From Lamellibrachia columna (lineage: Eukaryota; Annelida; Polychaeta; Sabellida; Siboglinidae): a stretch of 64,000 bases of DNA. The stretch spans positions 18,829,882 to 18,893,881 of the forward strand of contig OY759267.1 in the NCBI GenBank assembly GCA_963662155.1, in the 5' to 3' direction. Every line of letters begins with the position of its first letter. Position 1 is the stretch's first letter. A program made the translations under genes and the position numbers. The notes below the pieces were generated by a model that was not told the origin of the DNA, searched no databases, and saw only the letters and a list, made by a program, of their open reading frames with translations. This document shows positions 1 to 11,583 of the stretch, one piece after another.

Positions 1-603
1 CAGAATACCAACGGTACGGTACATTTTATTTACACGAATAATAAATTGAATGTACACGTTGGCAGAAGTAATGAATTTAACTCTTGTGTGTAATGTTTAT
101 TCCCTTGGCTTACTCAACATTTATTTTTGGGGCCATGTCGTTTTGTTACGGTTCGCAATTAAATTTGTCTAGAGGCCGCCACACACTTAGGAGAGATGGG
201 AATAACAACCCAAAAATAGCTTTAACCTGGGCCCCTGAAGGTGAAAGGAAAAGAGGGCCAGAATCAACACGGCGAAGGACAGCTAAAACAGAGAGAAACC
301 AAGAGGCTAAGTAAATAGGGTCGCCGACTTAAGATTCCAGCAAAGTACTTCCTGGTGAAGGGGCAAGCAGCGTACTATTGACCCCACGTTCTTATTCATG
401 GATACAACCTTTTGTAGAGGGACATGATGACTAATCAAAATGGTGCGGTGTCACACCGACCTTCGAATGTAACGTAGTCGTCTGTAGCTGTCGAGACCAG
501 CGTGGGTCGTTGTAGGTGAGGGTGCACATAATGGGCACGTAACGCACTCAAGGTAACATCACCTTAGCTTCAAATGCCGCAACTCTCATTTGGCTGGTTA
601 TCA
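1..603. other. no recognisable gene
   Basis: A short open frame at 84-314 has no recognisable domain and no convincing splice context. I see no repeat or RNA gene here. Confidence 0.5.
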
Positions 604-731
604 GGGAGGGAGGGAGGGAGGGAGGGAGGGAGGGAGGGAGGGAGGGAGGGGGGAGGGAGGGGGGAGGGAGGGGGGAGGGAGGGAGGGGGAGGGAGGGAGG
701 GAGGGAGGGAGGGAGGGAGGGAGGGAGGGAG
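604..731 (+). repeat. GGGA/GAGG microsatellite
   Basis: About 128 bases of almost pure GGGA, interrupted by runs of GGGG in the middle. The G-rich strand is the + strand and has many closely spaced GGG runs, so it could fold into G-quadruplexes. Open frames across it in several frames are artefacts of the repeat. Confidence 0.95.
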
Positions 732-1457
732 AAACATACAAACAAACAAAGAGACAGAGGTCAGAGAGACAGACATACTGATTTGACTCAAGTTCAAACA
801 CATTTTTATATTCAATTGATTTCATAATTGAAAGTTAATCGATTCAATTTGACTAGTTATACACAGTCATAGACGTACGTTCACAAAAGTACTTTGAGGC
901 CAAAGTACTTGTTATTCGTGGTCACAACAGGCTCTCCGTTAATTGCCGTGTTATGAACTATAGCCACACACAGTCAACTATACCGAGTCGCATTTCTAGA
1001 TCACATCTTCTGATCCTGTTTGATGACAGTTCGTTTATTTGATGTTCAATAAACTGAGCTACATTAAAAAAATAAACATGTTTTTGTAGATCACTTATCT
1101 TTTGTAGAGCTCTTCGTTGTCGTTTTTTTAACCGAAAAATGGCCAATGAAAATATACGTGAATTTTTATTTTATTTTGTATCGATTAGCTATTTGGGAAA
1201 CTGGTGTTTGTTCCACACTCTTCAAACTATGTGTAGCTACCGTTAATTATGCTACTTGGTGGCGTTGCTACTACAAGTATGCTATAGGAGTTTGTTCCAA
1301 AAAGCTGCCTACAGACTGCATACATGTGGACAAAGGACCTTATGCCAAGACATTGATTACTAATTATCATCACACTACTAGTGTCGCTAAAAGCAAGGCT
1401 ATTTGACTGGTTGGAATTACTTTTTGGACAGTGTTTTGTTGTCGGTGAATGCATGGT
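732..1457. other. no recognisable feature
   Basis: AT-rich non-repetitive sequence with only short open frames lacking domain character. Confidence 0.4.
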
Positions 1458-2211
1458 CAGCTAACACCGGGTGGGCTAACTCTACATGTACTAACACGCG
1501 GAGGGCCAACGCTGCATGTATTAACACACGGAGGGCTAACACTAGATGTACAACACAGGAAAGGCAAACACTAGATGTACAAACACATGGAGGGCTAACA
1601 CTACGTGTGCTAGCACACGGAGGGCTAACACCATATGTACTAACACAGGGAGGGCTAACATTTGATATACTAGCATTGGGCGGGCCAATATTAGATGTAC
1701 TAATACACGGAGTGCTAACACTAGATGTATTAACACAGGAAGAGCTAACACTAGATGTAATACTAACACGGGGAGGGCTCACACTAGATGTACTAACACA
1801 GGGAGGGTTAACACTACATGTCCTAACACAGGAAGGGCAAACGCTACGTCCTAACACTAGCTAGATATTCTAACACAGGGAGGGCTAACACTAGATATAC
1901 CAACACGCAGAGGCTAACGTACACTAAATGTAGTGCTGACACAGGGAGGGCTAACACTAGCTAGATGTATTAACACAGGGAGGGCTAACACTAGATATAC
2001 CGACACAGAGGGATAACGTAACTAAATGTAATACTAACACAGGGAGGGCTAACACTATATGTCGTAACACACGGATGGTTAACACTCAATGTAGTACTGA
2101 CACAGGGAGGACTAACACTACATGTCCTAACACAGGGATGGCTAACACTAGATGTCCTAACACACGGAGGGCTAACACTAGATGTACTAACACGTGGAGG
2201 ACTAACACTAC
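1458..2211. repeat. ~30-bp minisatellite
   Basis: About 25 degenerate units around the core AGGGCTAACACTAGATGT followed by ACTAACAC. Units differ by substitutions and small indels, including a run of longer units near 1860-2080. The 146-153 residue open frames on both strands simply follow the repeat and are not genes. Confidence 0.92.
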
Positions 2212-2718
2212 ATTCAGTAAAATATCGCATCAACGCGGCGATATTTAAACACAGCTCAGGGGCGAACACAGCGAGGTGAACTGAAGTCCTAGACATTGAC
2301 GACAAGCCTTACTTAATATTATGTGGCGCCCTCTGTCGGTTGAATGCTCAAACAAAAGGAAAACTGAGAATGTCAAACGTAAACTTGTATGCACTCACTT
2401 AGTTTGTTAGCATTATTTCGCACAACATAGGCACATTTGTTGCTGGACTGACCGTCCAGATGCATCACTCTAGTCAGGAATCGTGTGTCAACGAATTCGC
2501 GCCCTGACATCGAGCAATTAGTCACAGCAACTGTTTAGATATCACTATACACAAAATTAAATCGTCTATCATAAAAAATGTATCTCCATTACCTATGTAA
2601 AGAAATTTAATAGCAAGTACGTTTGGGTTGCGCAAACACTCTGGCATTGAAATAGTCTTACGTAGGCGTATGTTTTGTGGGAAGATAAAAATGCCATCAA
2701 AATAGGAATTAGATTAAT
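2212..2718. other. no recognisable feature
   Basis: Unique-looking sequence between a minisatellite and a MITE, with no convincing coding or RNA signal. Confidence 0.35.
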
Positions 2719-2726
2719 GTCGGAAG

Positions 2727-3152
2727 CAGTATTGGTGTCAATTACATTACTTCAATTCCAATTCCACTTACACACCAATTACACGTTCCAATTCAAATTA
2801 AACCTCACAAATTACTGATTACAATTATCCATGCTATGGCGACATAAAAGTATGTGAACAGAGCTACCATGCATAGCTTGACAGACTCAACACAAAATAG
2901 CATGTGTTAGAGCAGCTTTATTTAATGTTTGCATATTAGGGCATATAATGTGAAACAAATATGACATATGCAACATATTATACTTTATTATTATCTGTAG
3001 CGAATAATTTGAGTTAAAACAATTGCATGATGTAATTGAAAAGGTAAATGAAAATACCAATTACATTTTCACCAATTCCAATTACTTTTAAAAAACAAAA
3101 CACAAATTCCGAAATTGGCGCTTCAATTACAATGTAATTAACCCCAAGTCTG
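2727..3152. mobile_element. hAT-type MITE with perfect 8-bp target duplication
   Basis: The 426-bp element starts CAGTATTGGTGTCAATTACA and its other end, reverse-complemented, starts CAGACTTGGGGTTAATTACA. It is flanked on both sides by GTCGGAAG (2719-2726 and 3153-3160). CAG ends plus an 8-bp duplication are the hallmark of the hAT superfamily. The interior is AT-rich, with many CCAATTAC-like motifs and no coding capacity, so it is a non-autonomous copy. Confidence 0.85.
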
Positions 3153-3477
3153 GTCGGAAGTAACATAACGTTTCAGTGAGTCTTGTTAACCTCCTGGTCC
3201 TGCTGTGTAGAAATATCGTTCGACCTTTTAGTCACCGATCGTTCGTCCCCACGGGTCTGAAGGGGTGTGATATCTTGTTAGTAGATTCGGCGTTGTTGAA
3301 CCGGCCAGTTGTAGCAGCTACCACTGGCCCGACACAGTCAATAGTCGTACGTGGCGGTTGCCTGATATGGCCTAATAGATGCCGGTGAAGATGTGTAATA
3401 GTGTTCGAAATGACCACAGACTCTTGGGGGGTCCCCTAAAATATTGGTCACCCCCCCCCCTTTTCAGGCACTGTAAT

Positions 3478-3635
3478 TGTAACATGCTGTAATTATTCCA
3501 ACATTACAACACGCCATAGTAGGGGTCACGGCACACACACCTGCTATTTATTGATTGGTTAATAAAAATAAAATTACCTCCGTCATTAGTACACTGATGA
3601 TCGCTAGGGGTCACCATATAATTCAATATGTCACA
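3478..3635 (-). mobile_element. solo LTR of a Ty3/gypsy-type family
   Basis: On the minus strand this 158-bp unit runs from TGTGACATATTGAATTATAT to an end in GTTACA. It is flanked by the direct repeat GTAAT (3473-3477 and 3636-3640). It matches the LTRs of the element at 39560-42627 but is longer than either, so it probably preserves the fuller LTR. A solo LTR arises by recombination between the two LTRs of a full element. Confidence 0.88.
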
Positions 3636-3718
3636 GTAATGGCTATTAGCGCCTATTTTTGTGTGAAAAGACTTGCTTGCTATCATAGCAACCTGTAGTT
3701 ATTTTGCCAACTTAGGTT

Positions 3719-3772
3719 GAATGCACTTGTAAGTCACTATGGATAAGAGCGTCTGCTAAATTGTAAATTGTG
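3719..3772 (+). mobile_element. L2-type SINE/LINE 3' tail fragment
   Basis: Contains GCACTTGTAAGTCACTATGG followed by ATAAGAGCGTCTGCTAAA. This is very close to the 3' tail shared by L2-clade LINEs and the SINEs they mobilise. No head region is recognisable upstream. Confidence 0.6.
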
Positions 3773-4576
3773 GTATAAACCATTGTTCGAAATGAGGGGG
3801 TTTTGGGGTCCAATAGTCCCACAAGGCATGAGGGACCTCCCATAATAAAGAAAAATGTAAGCTTGGGAGGTCCCACAATGTATCATTATAATAATAATAA
3901 TAACAGTTCTTTGATGCACCCGTTTCTAGCTTACGCTAAACACTGCGCGTACAAACTAAAAGTCCATTAAACAATATATTGATTAAAACGTCATCACAGA
4001 AAAGTATATAAAGTCATCCACGACAATCGTTATAGTGCATACAAATATAAATGATGAAATGATTGTTGTTACAATAATATTATGATTGACGCCCTTGGCA
4101 AGTTTCGCCCAAATCACGTACACGGGTCTGTAAAATTCAGGAGCCGATACGGAACCCGATGAAAACTGTTTGACTCTCGATAAGCCAATGGCTTCCTCGT
4201 CCACTTGCCATCTGGGCCTTTGGCTTGGATGGCAAATCGTTTTAGATCTTGTTAAATCTTGTAACTCTTTAACTCCCTCTGTGCCAAATACGTATGCCCC
4301 TGTCCCCGTGTCAGGGCAGTCACCACAACAAATGTCTACGCTTTCTCTACCTTAATTTTGGCATTCTTTTTCCCTCCTCCGCGGTTTTCCGTGCTCTATT
4401 CGTCAATCGTCCTCTCCTCTATACCTCTCTGAATGTGTCCTGCCCATCATAATCTGCTCATAATTACTAAATTGGTCCGAGCAGACACATCTACAGCCGC
4501 GCATTATACGGCGCGATGTTTTAATAATAAGTAGGTAGAGTAAGTATAGCCCGTACTAGTGCAACACCGTTATTTA
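3773..4576. other. no recognisable gene
   Basis: Short open frames only. A G-rich passage near 3790-3870 (GGGAGGTCCCACAA) resembles sequence near 3420 and may be a scrap of another repeat. Confidence 0.35.
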
Positions 4577-4580
4577 TTAA

Positions 4581-5199
4581 AGCGAAACAAAAGTCGTGGT
4601 TTCGGGGCTATGCACCTAAAAGGGAGAATAAATCTAACCATGTACAACTAAAATCAAGAATATCACGCCACTGGTTTACTCAAAATGTGTTCTAAAAGTG
4701 CGAGATTCTTGTCACTTCTCCAATTCACTGAGCGCTGACATGTTAACCAGCGAGACCGATAAGCGCATGCGCAGTGCTATGAAAATGGGGTAACCTAGAC
4801 TATAGTGACGTACTAAAGGAGGCCTGCATACACAGAACAAACGCAAAGTCTAAAACAAACGTGTTATTTTTTACAGAAAGAGGACTAGTTTAGTTAACAA
4901 ATGCCACCATATGTTACATAAGTTGAGTTTGGACACAAACAGCATAGCCATATCGCATTGACACATATAGGAATAGGTGTATACAAATATATTTTCACTT
5001 GGCGAGCGAATTTTGCTAGACTTTGACACTCATGACATAGATTTATCGAACAGGCGCGGCCCATGAAAGTAAGATGGTTTGTGTTCAACAAGGTCTTCCT
5101 AGTAAACCACTGGCGTGATATTCTTAATTGTAGTTGCAAATTGTTATGTAAGTAATTCTTATAGGTGCATAGGCATAAAACCATGACTTTCGTTTCCCT
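4581..5199. mobile_element. TTAA-flanked MITE with ~100-bp terminal inverted repeats
   Basis: The left end starts AGCGAAACAAAAGTCGTGGT; the right end, reverse-complemented, starts AGGGAAACGAAAGTCATGGT. Similarity continues through TATGCACCTA and AAGAATATCACGCCA to GTGGTTTACT about 100 bp in. Both ends abut TTAA (4577-4580 and 5200-5203). A TTAA duplication is typical of piggyBac, but these termini lack the usual CCY start, so the superfamily is open. Partial relatives lie at 25396-25700 and 32935-33160. Confidence 0.8.
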
Positions 5200-5652
5200 T
5201 TAAACTGGACGTCACATCGTGCACTGCAACGCATATCACCATAGGCAGCGCGGTGTCACTATCAGTTACCCATATAATAATGTAAATATATATGACGAAT
5301 ACCCCCGCGTGGATAGTAGAATTGGATGCCGGCGTTGCACTCTGACCCACATCGATCGCCGAGCGCGTTCCATATCAGTCTGGTGCCAACAAACTTTGAC
5401 CCGTGTACATTTGGTCGGAATTGAGTTTCAACTGGGCTTCTCACAAACTGACCACAACTGAGACGTACAAAGCTGATCTCGATATTGGACGAGATGGAGC
5501 TCCCGTTACAGCACGGGCCCTTCCCAATCGTGGTGTCGTCCATTTGTGCAGTCGGCAGCAAAGTTCGGGTCAACCTTTCATTGGCATTTATGACGTCACT
5601 CCACCTGACGATTTATAATAACTAAGGTCGTAGACATGGTGTTGTCAACTCT

Positions 5653-5907
5653 GTGAATTTTTGCGTAGACTACCATTTGAGATGGTTAAATTTAAATATG
5701 CAAGCATATTGGTATATGTTCTCTGACAATCCAACGCATTACGATTTCCCGCCAACATTTCACACAGAACCGATGCAGCTAGACGCAGCCGACGCTTACA
5801 CCACATACGTGCATCCGCTCCAGCACGAAGTTCGAGCAGATCTACTTTTCACTTTACTTCAAATGTTGGCAACCATGAAGACAAAATATCAGGGTATATA
5901 TTATTAG
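5653..5907 (+). CDS. unrecognised open frame, possible exon
   Basis: An 84-codon open frame with ordinary amino-acid composition, including the stretch FPPTFHTEPMQLDAADAY and a hydrophobic Leu-rich end. It is followed directly by GGTATATA, a weak donor-like site. I do not recognise the product and no neighbouring exon could be joined to it. It may be chance. Confidence 0.18.
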   Translation: MNFCVDYHLRWLNLNMQAYWYMFSDNPTHYDFPPTFHTEPMQLDAADAYTTYVHPLQHEVRADLLFTLLQMLATMKTKYQGIYY

Positions 5908-6081
5908 TACGGCTTTCATTGTTGACACTATAATTTTCCAATTATTAATGCTTTCGTGAATTCTCTTTGAAGTTGAACGATCGCGCGTGTCTGGTTCCTG
6001 AAATCACGGGACCTATTACAGCATATGAGACGGAGAACAAATGATTCAGGGGTAGTGTAGTAATGCCAGGGGTAGTGTAGT

Positions 6082-6247
6082 CAGTGGCGTATTTAGCATG
6101 GGGAGGGACATTAATTGGGCATTCCTTAATGTTTTGATTTTTGTTTCGTATGTAACACGTTGCGTCACTACATGGAAGCATGGTAAACTAATGGGTGACC
6201 AAGTTTGCCCCCGCCTCCCCCTTTGCGGTATCCTAGATACACCGCTG
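6082..6247. mobile_element. short hAT-type MITE
   Basis: The 166-bp element starts CAGTGGCGTATTTAG and its other end, reverse-complemented, starts CAGCGGTGTATCTAG. The flanks are AGTGTAGT (6074-6081) and AGTGTAAT (6248-6255), a 7/8 match. CAGTGGCGTAT-type ends are common in invertebrate hAT elements. No coding capacity. Confidence 0.75.
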
Positions 6248-6255
6248 AGTGTAAT

Positions 6256-7600
6256 AATACTACCACTGGCTCCCGAGGATGGCCGGACATCGAGCGCCCC
6301 AAACACCGCAGCACTGCTTACGTTCTGTGACAGTAGACTCTGGACCTCCGTATCTGCTGGTCGCTTTCCGCCTGCCCGTAGTTACGCTTATACAAAAGTG
6401 TCATGTCTGGTGCCACGTGCTGGCTTAGGACGACAACCTGTTCGCAGAACGAGACATCATCACGAACATTGGACAACACTGCCGTTGTTTCTTCTGTTGC
6501 ACGCACGTACGGTAATTATGTTTGACCACTGCGTAGCTGACCAATAAGTTTCTACTTAGTTTAGCTTGGTAGGCATTACATACACGTCTCGTTACGAGTT
6601 TCAACTGCCCTAGCTGTCACGTCCGTAAGTAGACCACGATGCACGCCATCTGTGACGACGGGTATAATCCCTTTTATTATATTTTAAATTAATGTAGAAT
6701 CTGTGAATATATGTGCAAACTGAGATATGACAGATCGATATATTCACATGCCATCGGGATCTTAATTATTACTTTGAATCTATGGTAATTTCAAATCTTG
6801 TATAACCCATACACGCATGCACGCACGCACGCACGCATGCACGTACGCACGCACGATGAAGAACGAGATAAGAAATATGTTAACATGAATAAACACATCT
6901 TACAATCCTTTTACAATCTTCTATGACAATACATTCATGTTAACACGCGCGGGCCATTTCATGAATAAAACCATTAATTATTAGACAAACTTTTGTTTAA
7001 ATGCATGGGTGTTAATTTAACTCGGTTTCGCTGATAGTTATACTATGACGTCTCTTTTGAGAGCGCAGTCAATACAAGTATTGTATTAGTTAGATCAACA
7101 AAAACTTCCTGTCTAACAATGTTAGCTGAAAAGCACTAATTAACACGATTAAGAAAGGTACCTGAACTTCCTACAAAGCGTGAAGAGGACATTATTGGGA
7201 TACTTCAGAAAAAAACGAACTCGAACTACAAGTCTACAATTGTAATCGTTTAGGTCAGGTTTTACCACATACATAAATAGAACACATATAGGGAATTATT
7301 AATGATGTAACTCTATGTGTTTTACCCGTTGATCTATATAAATAGCATTTGTGTAAATACAGTTATTTATAGAGATCGGTAGTTTTATCTTTGAGGTTGT
7401 ATTTTAGTGGCGGCCTCTAGCGTACATAAATATACTATTATGAATGGACAAAGAAAGTACCTTCAACAAAAAAAAACGTTTACACTAATTCACACATTAT
7501 TAAAATCATCGTGGAATACTGCAAATGGAGAAATTGATTTTCAGCTCGCATGCCTGTGTTCGCCTATATATAACTAAATCAATATTATTAATAAAACATT
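6256..7600. other. no recognisable gene
   Basis: Apart from a GCAC/GCATGCAC alternating purine-pyrimidine stretch at about 6808-6855, I see no gene or repeat. Open frames are short and unsupported. Confidence 0.35.
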
Positions 7601-7604
7601 TCGC

Positions 7605-7670
7605 GTCTGATTGGTGACCTACTTTTCATCCGCCATTCTGTGCGGTATGATTGTTTATCATAAGATGGCG
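7605..7670 (+). promoter_or_regulatory. possible promoter of PCIF1
   Basis: An inverted CCAAT box (TGATTGGTGA near 7608), CCGCCAT near 7630 and AAGATGGCG near 7662 lie close together. The last two match the YY1 core in both orientations, which is usual at housekeeping start sites. The site is about 2.2 kb upstream of the PCIF1 start codon, so a non-coding first exon would be needed. A good acceptor (GCTGTCACAG near 9717) precedes the coding exon. This is inference only. Confidence 0.28.
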
Positions 7671-8777
7671 AAAGGGGAGTGCGCTGAAATCGTCTCCGCA
7701 AATTCATGACTGGAACCCATTTCTGCGGTCTTCGATGTAACATTTGTGTGACGTATGCGCTACTTAAACCTACGCTCTGTCGCAATGTGCAAATTTCATA
7801 AAATGTTGTGTAAGTATTTGCGAACATCTAGAGTTTGTTTACAACCCCAATAAGCGGGGCGATCTCTTTCAATCATGCTCGGCATCCCCGTTTGAAATAT
7901 TCTAGCATCGACAATATACTTTTTGATCACAGGTTTGTTGCATATGCCGACCGATTGCACAGCAAAGGTTATTTATGTTGGCAGTGTATTTATCTTGTAG
8001 AGACAGCGTATATTTACCTCTGTGGCGGCAGTATGTCGGCGTAGTCATTTTCAAATTTAACCCGCGAAGTCATATTACATCATGAATTATTAGTTTTATT
8101 ACTGGGACTATTTATTTCTGTCCTATATGTAAAGCCAAACTGTACCCATACTGGCATCCAGTAAAGAATGATACCTACAGAGCAATACTCATCACAGGTA
8201 GTTTGTGAACTAGTGCATGTTGCCATGTTTGTGCATTTTTAGCGTAGTAAAATCATGGACACAGTCATGGATCAACCAATATAAATTTTAGGCATTAATT
8301 AATTTATATTTGCATCATACAAAACATATTTTTAATTCAGATACTGCATAGTCCAACATTTGAGATATCTTTTTTGGAACATATATACTAATTTGCATAT
8401 GTATTATTATTGTTGTTGATACACATATTTTGATTTAAATTAGACTGTATGCCCATATTACAGTCATTGTTGTTACAGCAATTTCAAGTTTGTTATGACC
8501 ATTATGAACAGATAAAAAAATTATCATTATAACACCATGAACAAATCATTATGGACCACCATTACAATTTCAGTATAAAATGGTACTTTAGTAAGCATAC
8601 TTAAACAACCTTATTATTTGTAACAGAACAAAATTACTGTGAAAGAAGAACACTGGTGTGTTTTAAACCCCCAGTCATATTAGTCTGTGGTATGTAAACA
8701 GCATAGAGTGATGGCCATAGATACATTGACAACAATAGATATCATACTGCACAAATATAAGTACATTATTCACCAGG
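7671..8777. other. probable 5' intron/UTR of PCIF1, no distinct feature
   Basis: AT-rich sequence with no repeat structure or coding signal that I can support. Confidence 0.3.
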
Positions 8778-9682
8778 ATGCACAAATGTCAGCACATTAA
8801 TCACCAGGAGGAGGCATATATATCAGTGCATTATTCACCAGGGGGTCATAGATATCAGCACATTAATCACTACGGGGAGGCACAAATATCACCACGTTAT
8901 TCACCTGGAGGACGCACTCATAGTACATTATTCACCAGACAGAGGCGCAAATATCAGTGATTTGCTCACTAGACTGAGGCACAAATATCAGCAATAGTCA
9001 CCAGTAGGAGGCACAAATATTAGCACTAGTCACCAGTAGGAGGCACACATATCAGCACATTAGTCACCAGGAGGAGGCACACAAACCAGCACATTAGTCA
9101 CCAGGAGGAGGCACAACTATTAGCACTAGTCACCAGTAGGAGGCACACATATCAGCACATTAGTCACCAGGAGGAGGCACACATACCAGCACATTAGTCA
9201 CCAGGAGGAGGCACAAATATTAGCACTAGTCACCAGTAGGAGGCACATATATCAGCACATTAGTCACCAGGAGGAGGCACAAATATTAGCACTAGTCACC
9301 AGTAGGAGGCACATATATCAGCACATTAGACACCAGGAGGAGGCACATATATCAGCACTAGTCACCAGTAGGAGGCACATATATCAGCACATTAGACACC
9401 AGGAGGAGGCACATATATCAGCACTAGTCACCAGGAGGAGGCACATATATCAGCACATTGGTCACCATGAGGAGTCACAAATATTAGCACTAGTCACCAG
9501 TAGGAGGCACATATATCAGCACATTAGTCACCATGAGGAGTCACAAATATTAGCACTAGTCGCCAGTAGGAGGCACACATATCAGCACATTAGTCACCAG
9601 GAGGAGGCACAAATATCAGCACATCAGTTACCAGTAGGAGACACACAAATCAGCACATTAGTCACTAGGTGGAGGCACAAAT
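8778..9682. repeat. ~32/35-bp minisatellite upstream of PCIF1
   Basis: Roughly 27 units of the form CACCAGGAGGAGGCACAAAT then ATCAGCACATTAGT. Two variants alternate (CACCAGGAGG with the longer spacer, CACCAGTAGG with the shorter GCACTAGT spacer), giving a ~66-bp higher-order repeat. Order decays at the left edge. It ends about 220 bp before the PCIF1 start codon. Confidence 0.93.
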
Positions 9683-9901
9683 ATTTATTTATGGTATTAA
9701 CTTTGTGCTGTCACAGATGCAGATTTGAATATTTTTCGCTGTGAGAGAATTTCCACTTTCTGATCTCTTGATTGGAAAATTTTATATGGTGAATAAACTT
9801 TCAGAGGCTGGATGGCCACCAGATGGCAGTCACAGTAATGGATGCATTGACCAAGGATGTGAAAGAGCAAAGCAACAGAATACTGACGACAAGTCACCAA
9901 C

Positions 9902-11543
9902 ATGAGTGACAACAAAGTTGCCATGCCTACCAACGTGATGACGACGCAAGCGTCGCTGCAGCAGCCGGGTCAGATCAAGTTGACGATTAACACAACACTG
10001 CAGTCGGTGAGCGACACTGGCTCACCTGGCCCCACAAACACAAGCCCCATCATACCAAACACCCTGACTGGTCAACAGAACCATGGGGTTGGAATGCCAA
10101 GCACCCCAGGACTAGCGTACATGTCACCTGGGCCTGTTCCTCTCTCGCCTGACCCTGTACATGACCTCCCACCGGAATTGCTTGCTGCTGGCTGGAGACG
10201 ATTCTGGAGTCGGCGAGAGAAGATGCCATATTTCTTTAACAAGATCACAAATGAATCGAAATGGGAGATGCCAATTCTAGGCCCGGGGACGGTAACTATG
10301 CTTTTGTGTTAGTGTAAAATATTAAAAAAGTAGCAAACCATTTGCAATTTTTACAATGTTTATGATTTGCATGTGCTTTCATTCATTGAAGAAATGAATT
10401 AATATATAATATTATATGGAAACATGCATCATAGAAAGAAGTTAGCCCAATTTATTACATATGTGGCACTGCATGAGATAACCGGACTTAAGTAGGAAAA
10501 TCACAAACTGAGATATCAGCATATTCCGTAACTTCAGTTTGATTTATTTCCTACCAGAGTAAACTAGTTGTAGTTGTAATTTCAATTGGATGTAAAATGA
10601 AAACTGTTTCATTTAATTTTTTTTTTTTGTTATTAAGAAATCATCACATTTTCAGAAAATGAAGAAATCTAAATTTGTGATTTAATATGGGTTTAAATTT
10701 TTTAAGACATTAAATTTTAATCTGCATTATTGGATAAATACCAGTTTGTACAATATAATTTTTTAACTCTAGGAGTATCAGCCTTCACATACCATGCCAC
10801 AGCCTCCAAAGACCCTCTGTGAGTATTAAATGTAACCCAACCTTATTTGCAGCCTGACCCAATAAGTGATCCGCTGGGGATAGCAACACCCTCTGAGGCT
10901 GGCAGCCCTCCTGTGGGAAGCAGTTCTGGGTTTCCCCAGCTGGGTGGTGGTGAAAGAGCGGCTGACCCTGCAGGGGAGAAGCGACGTTACTCAGAGGATA
11001 TGCTGGTGCCACCACATAAGAGAGCTGCATTTAATTACCGGTGAGTAATTAGATATGTGTCTTTATTGAGACTCAGACAGTGTGACTTCATTATTTGGAC
11101 ATTGTCTGTATTGGGACAGACAGTGTGACATTGTCTTTATTGGGCCAGACAGTTCATGGCTCTACACTAACTACAAGAAGGCACTTGTCCTATGGGACAA
11201 GTAGTGAGTCGTGTTTACTTGTTCCACCTGAAAATGAACACATGCTTGCGAATGTAGGGTTGCTGCTGTATCTATTAGCATATATCGGTGATATGATTGT
11301 ATTGCGTTCCATTAATATGTACAACAAAACGTGCTTAGTAATATAAATACACGTAACTTTGCTGTAGCACCAAAGCCGAGTGGTGTTAAGCCGTTATGCT
11401 AGCGCTTGTTACGATCATGATCTGACATTAGATGCAAATTAAAAAAAAAATTATATATATGCCTGTTTTACGTTTTGAATTTTTAATATTGCTACACGGG
11501 AATGTGTAAAATTTGCATCTAATGTCAGATCATATATGTTATG

Positions 11544-11583
<40 letters not shown>

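Noticed and set aside
1403..1864. 146-153 residue open frames on both strands
   Set aside because: They coincide with the ~30-bp minisatellite; length comes from unit size and low stop content.
8778..9682. CRISPR-like array upstream of PCIF1
   Set aside because: Two alternating repeat variants with no unique spacers; a minisatellite.
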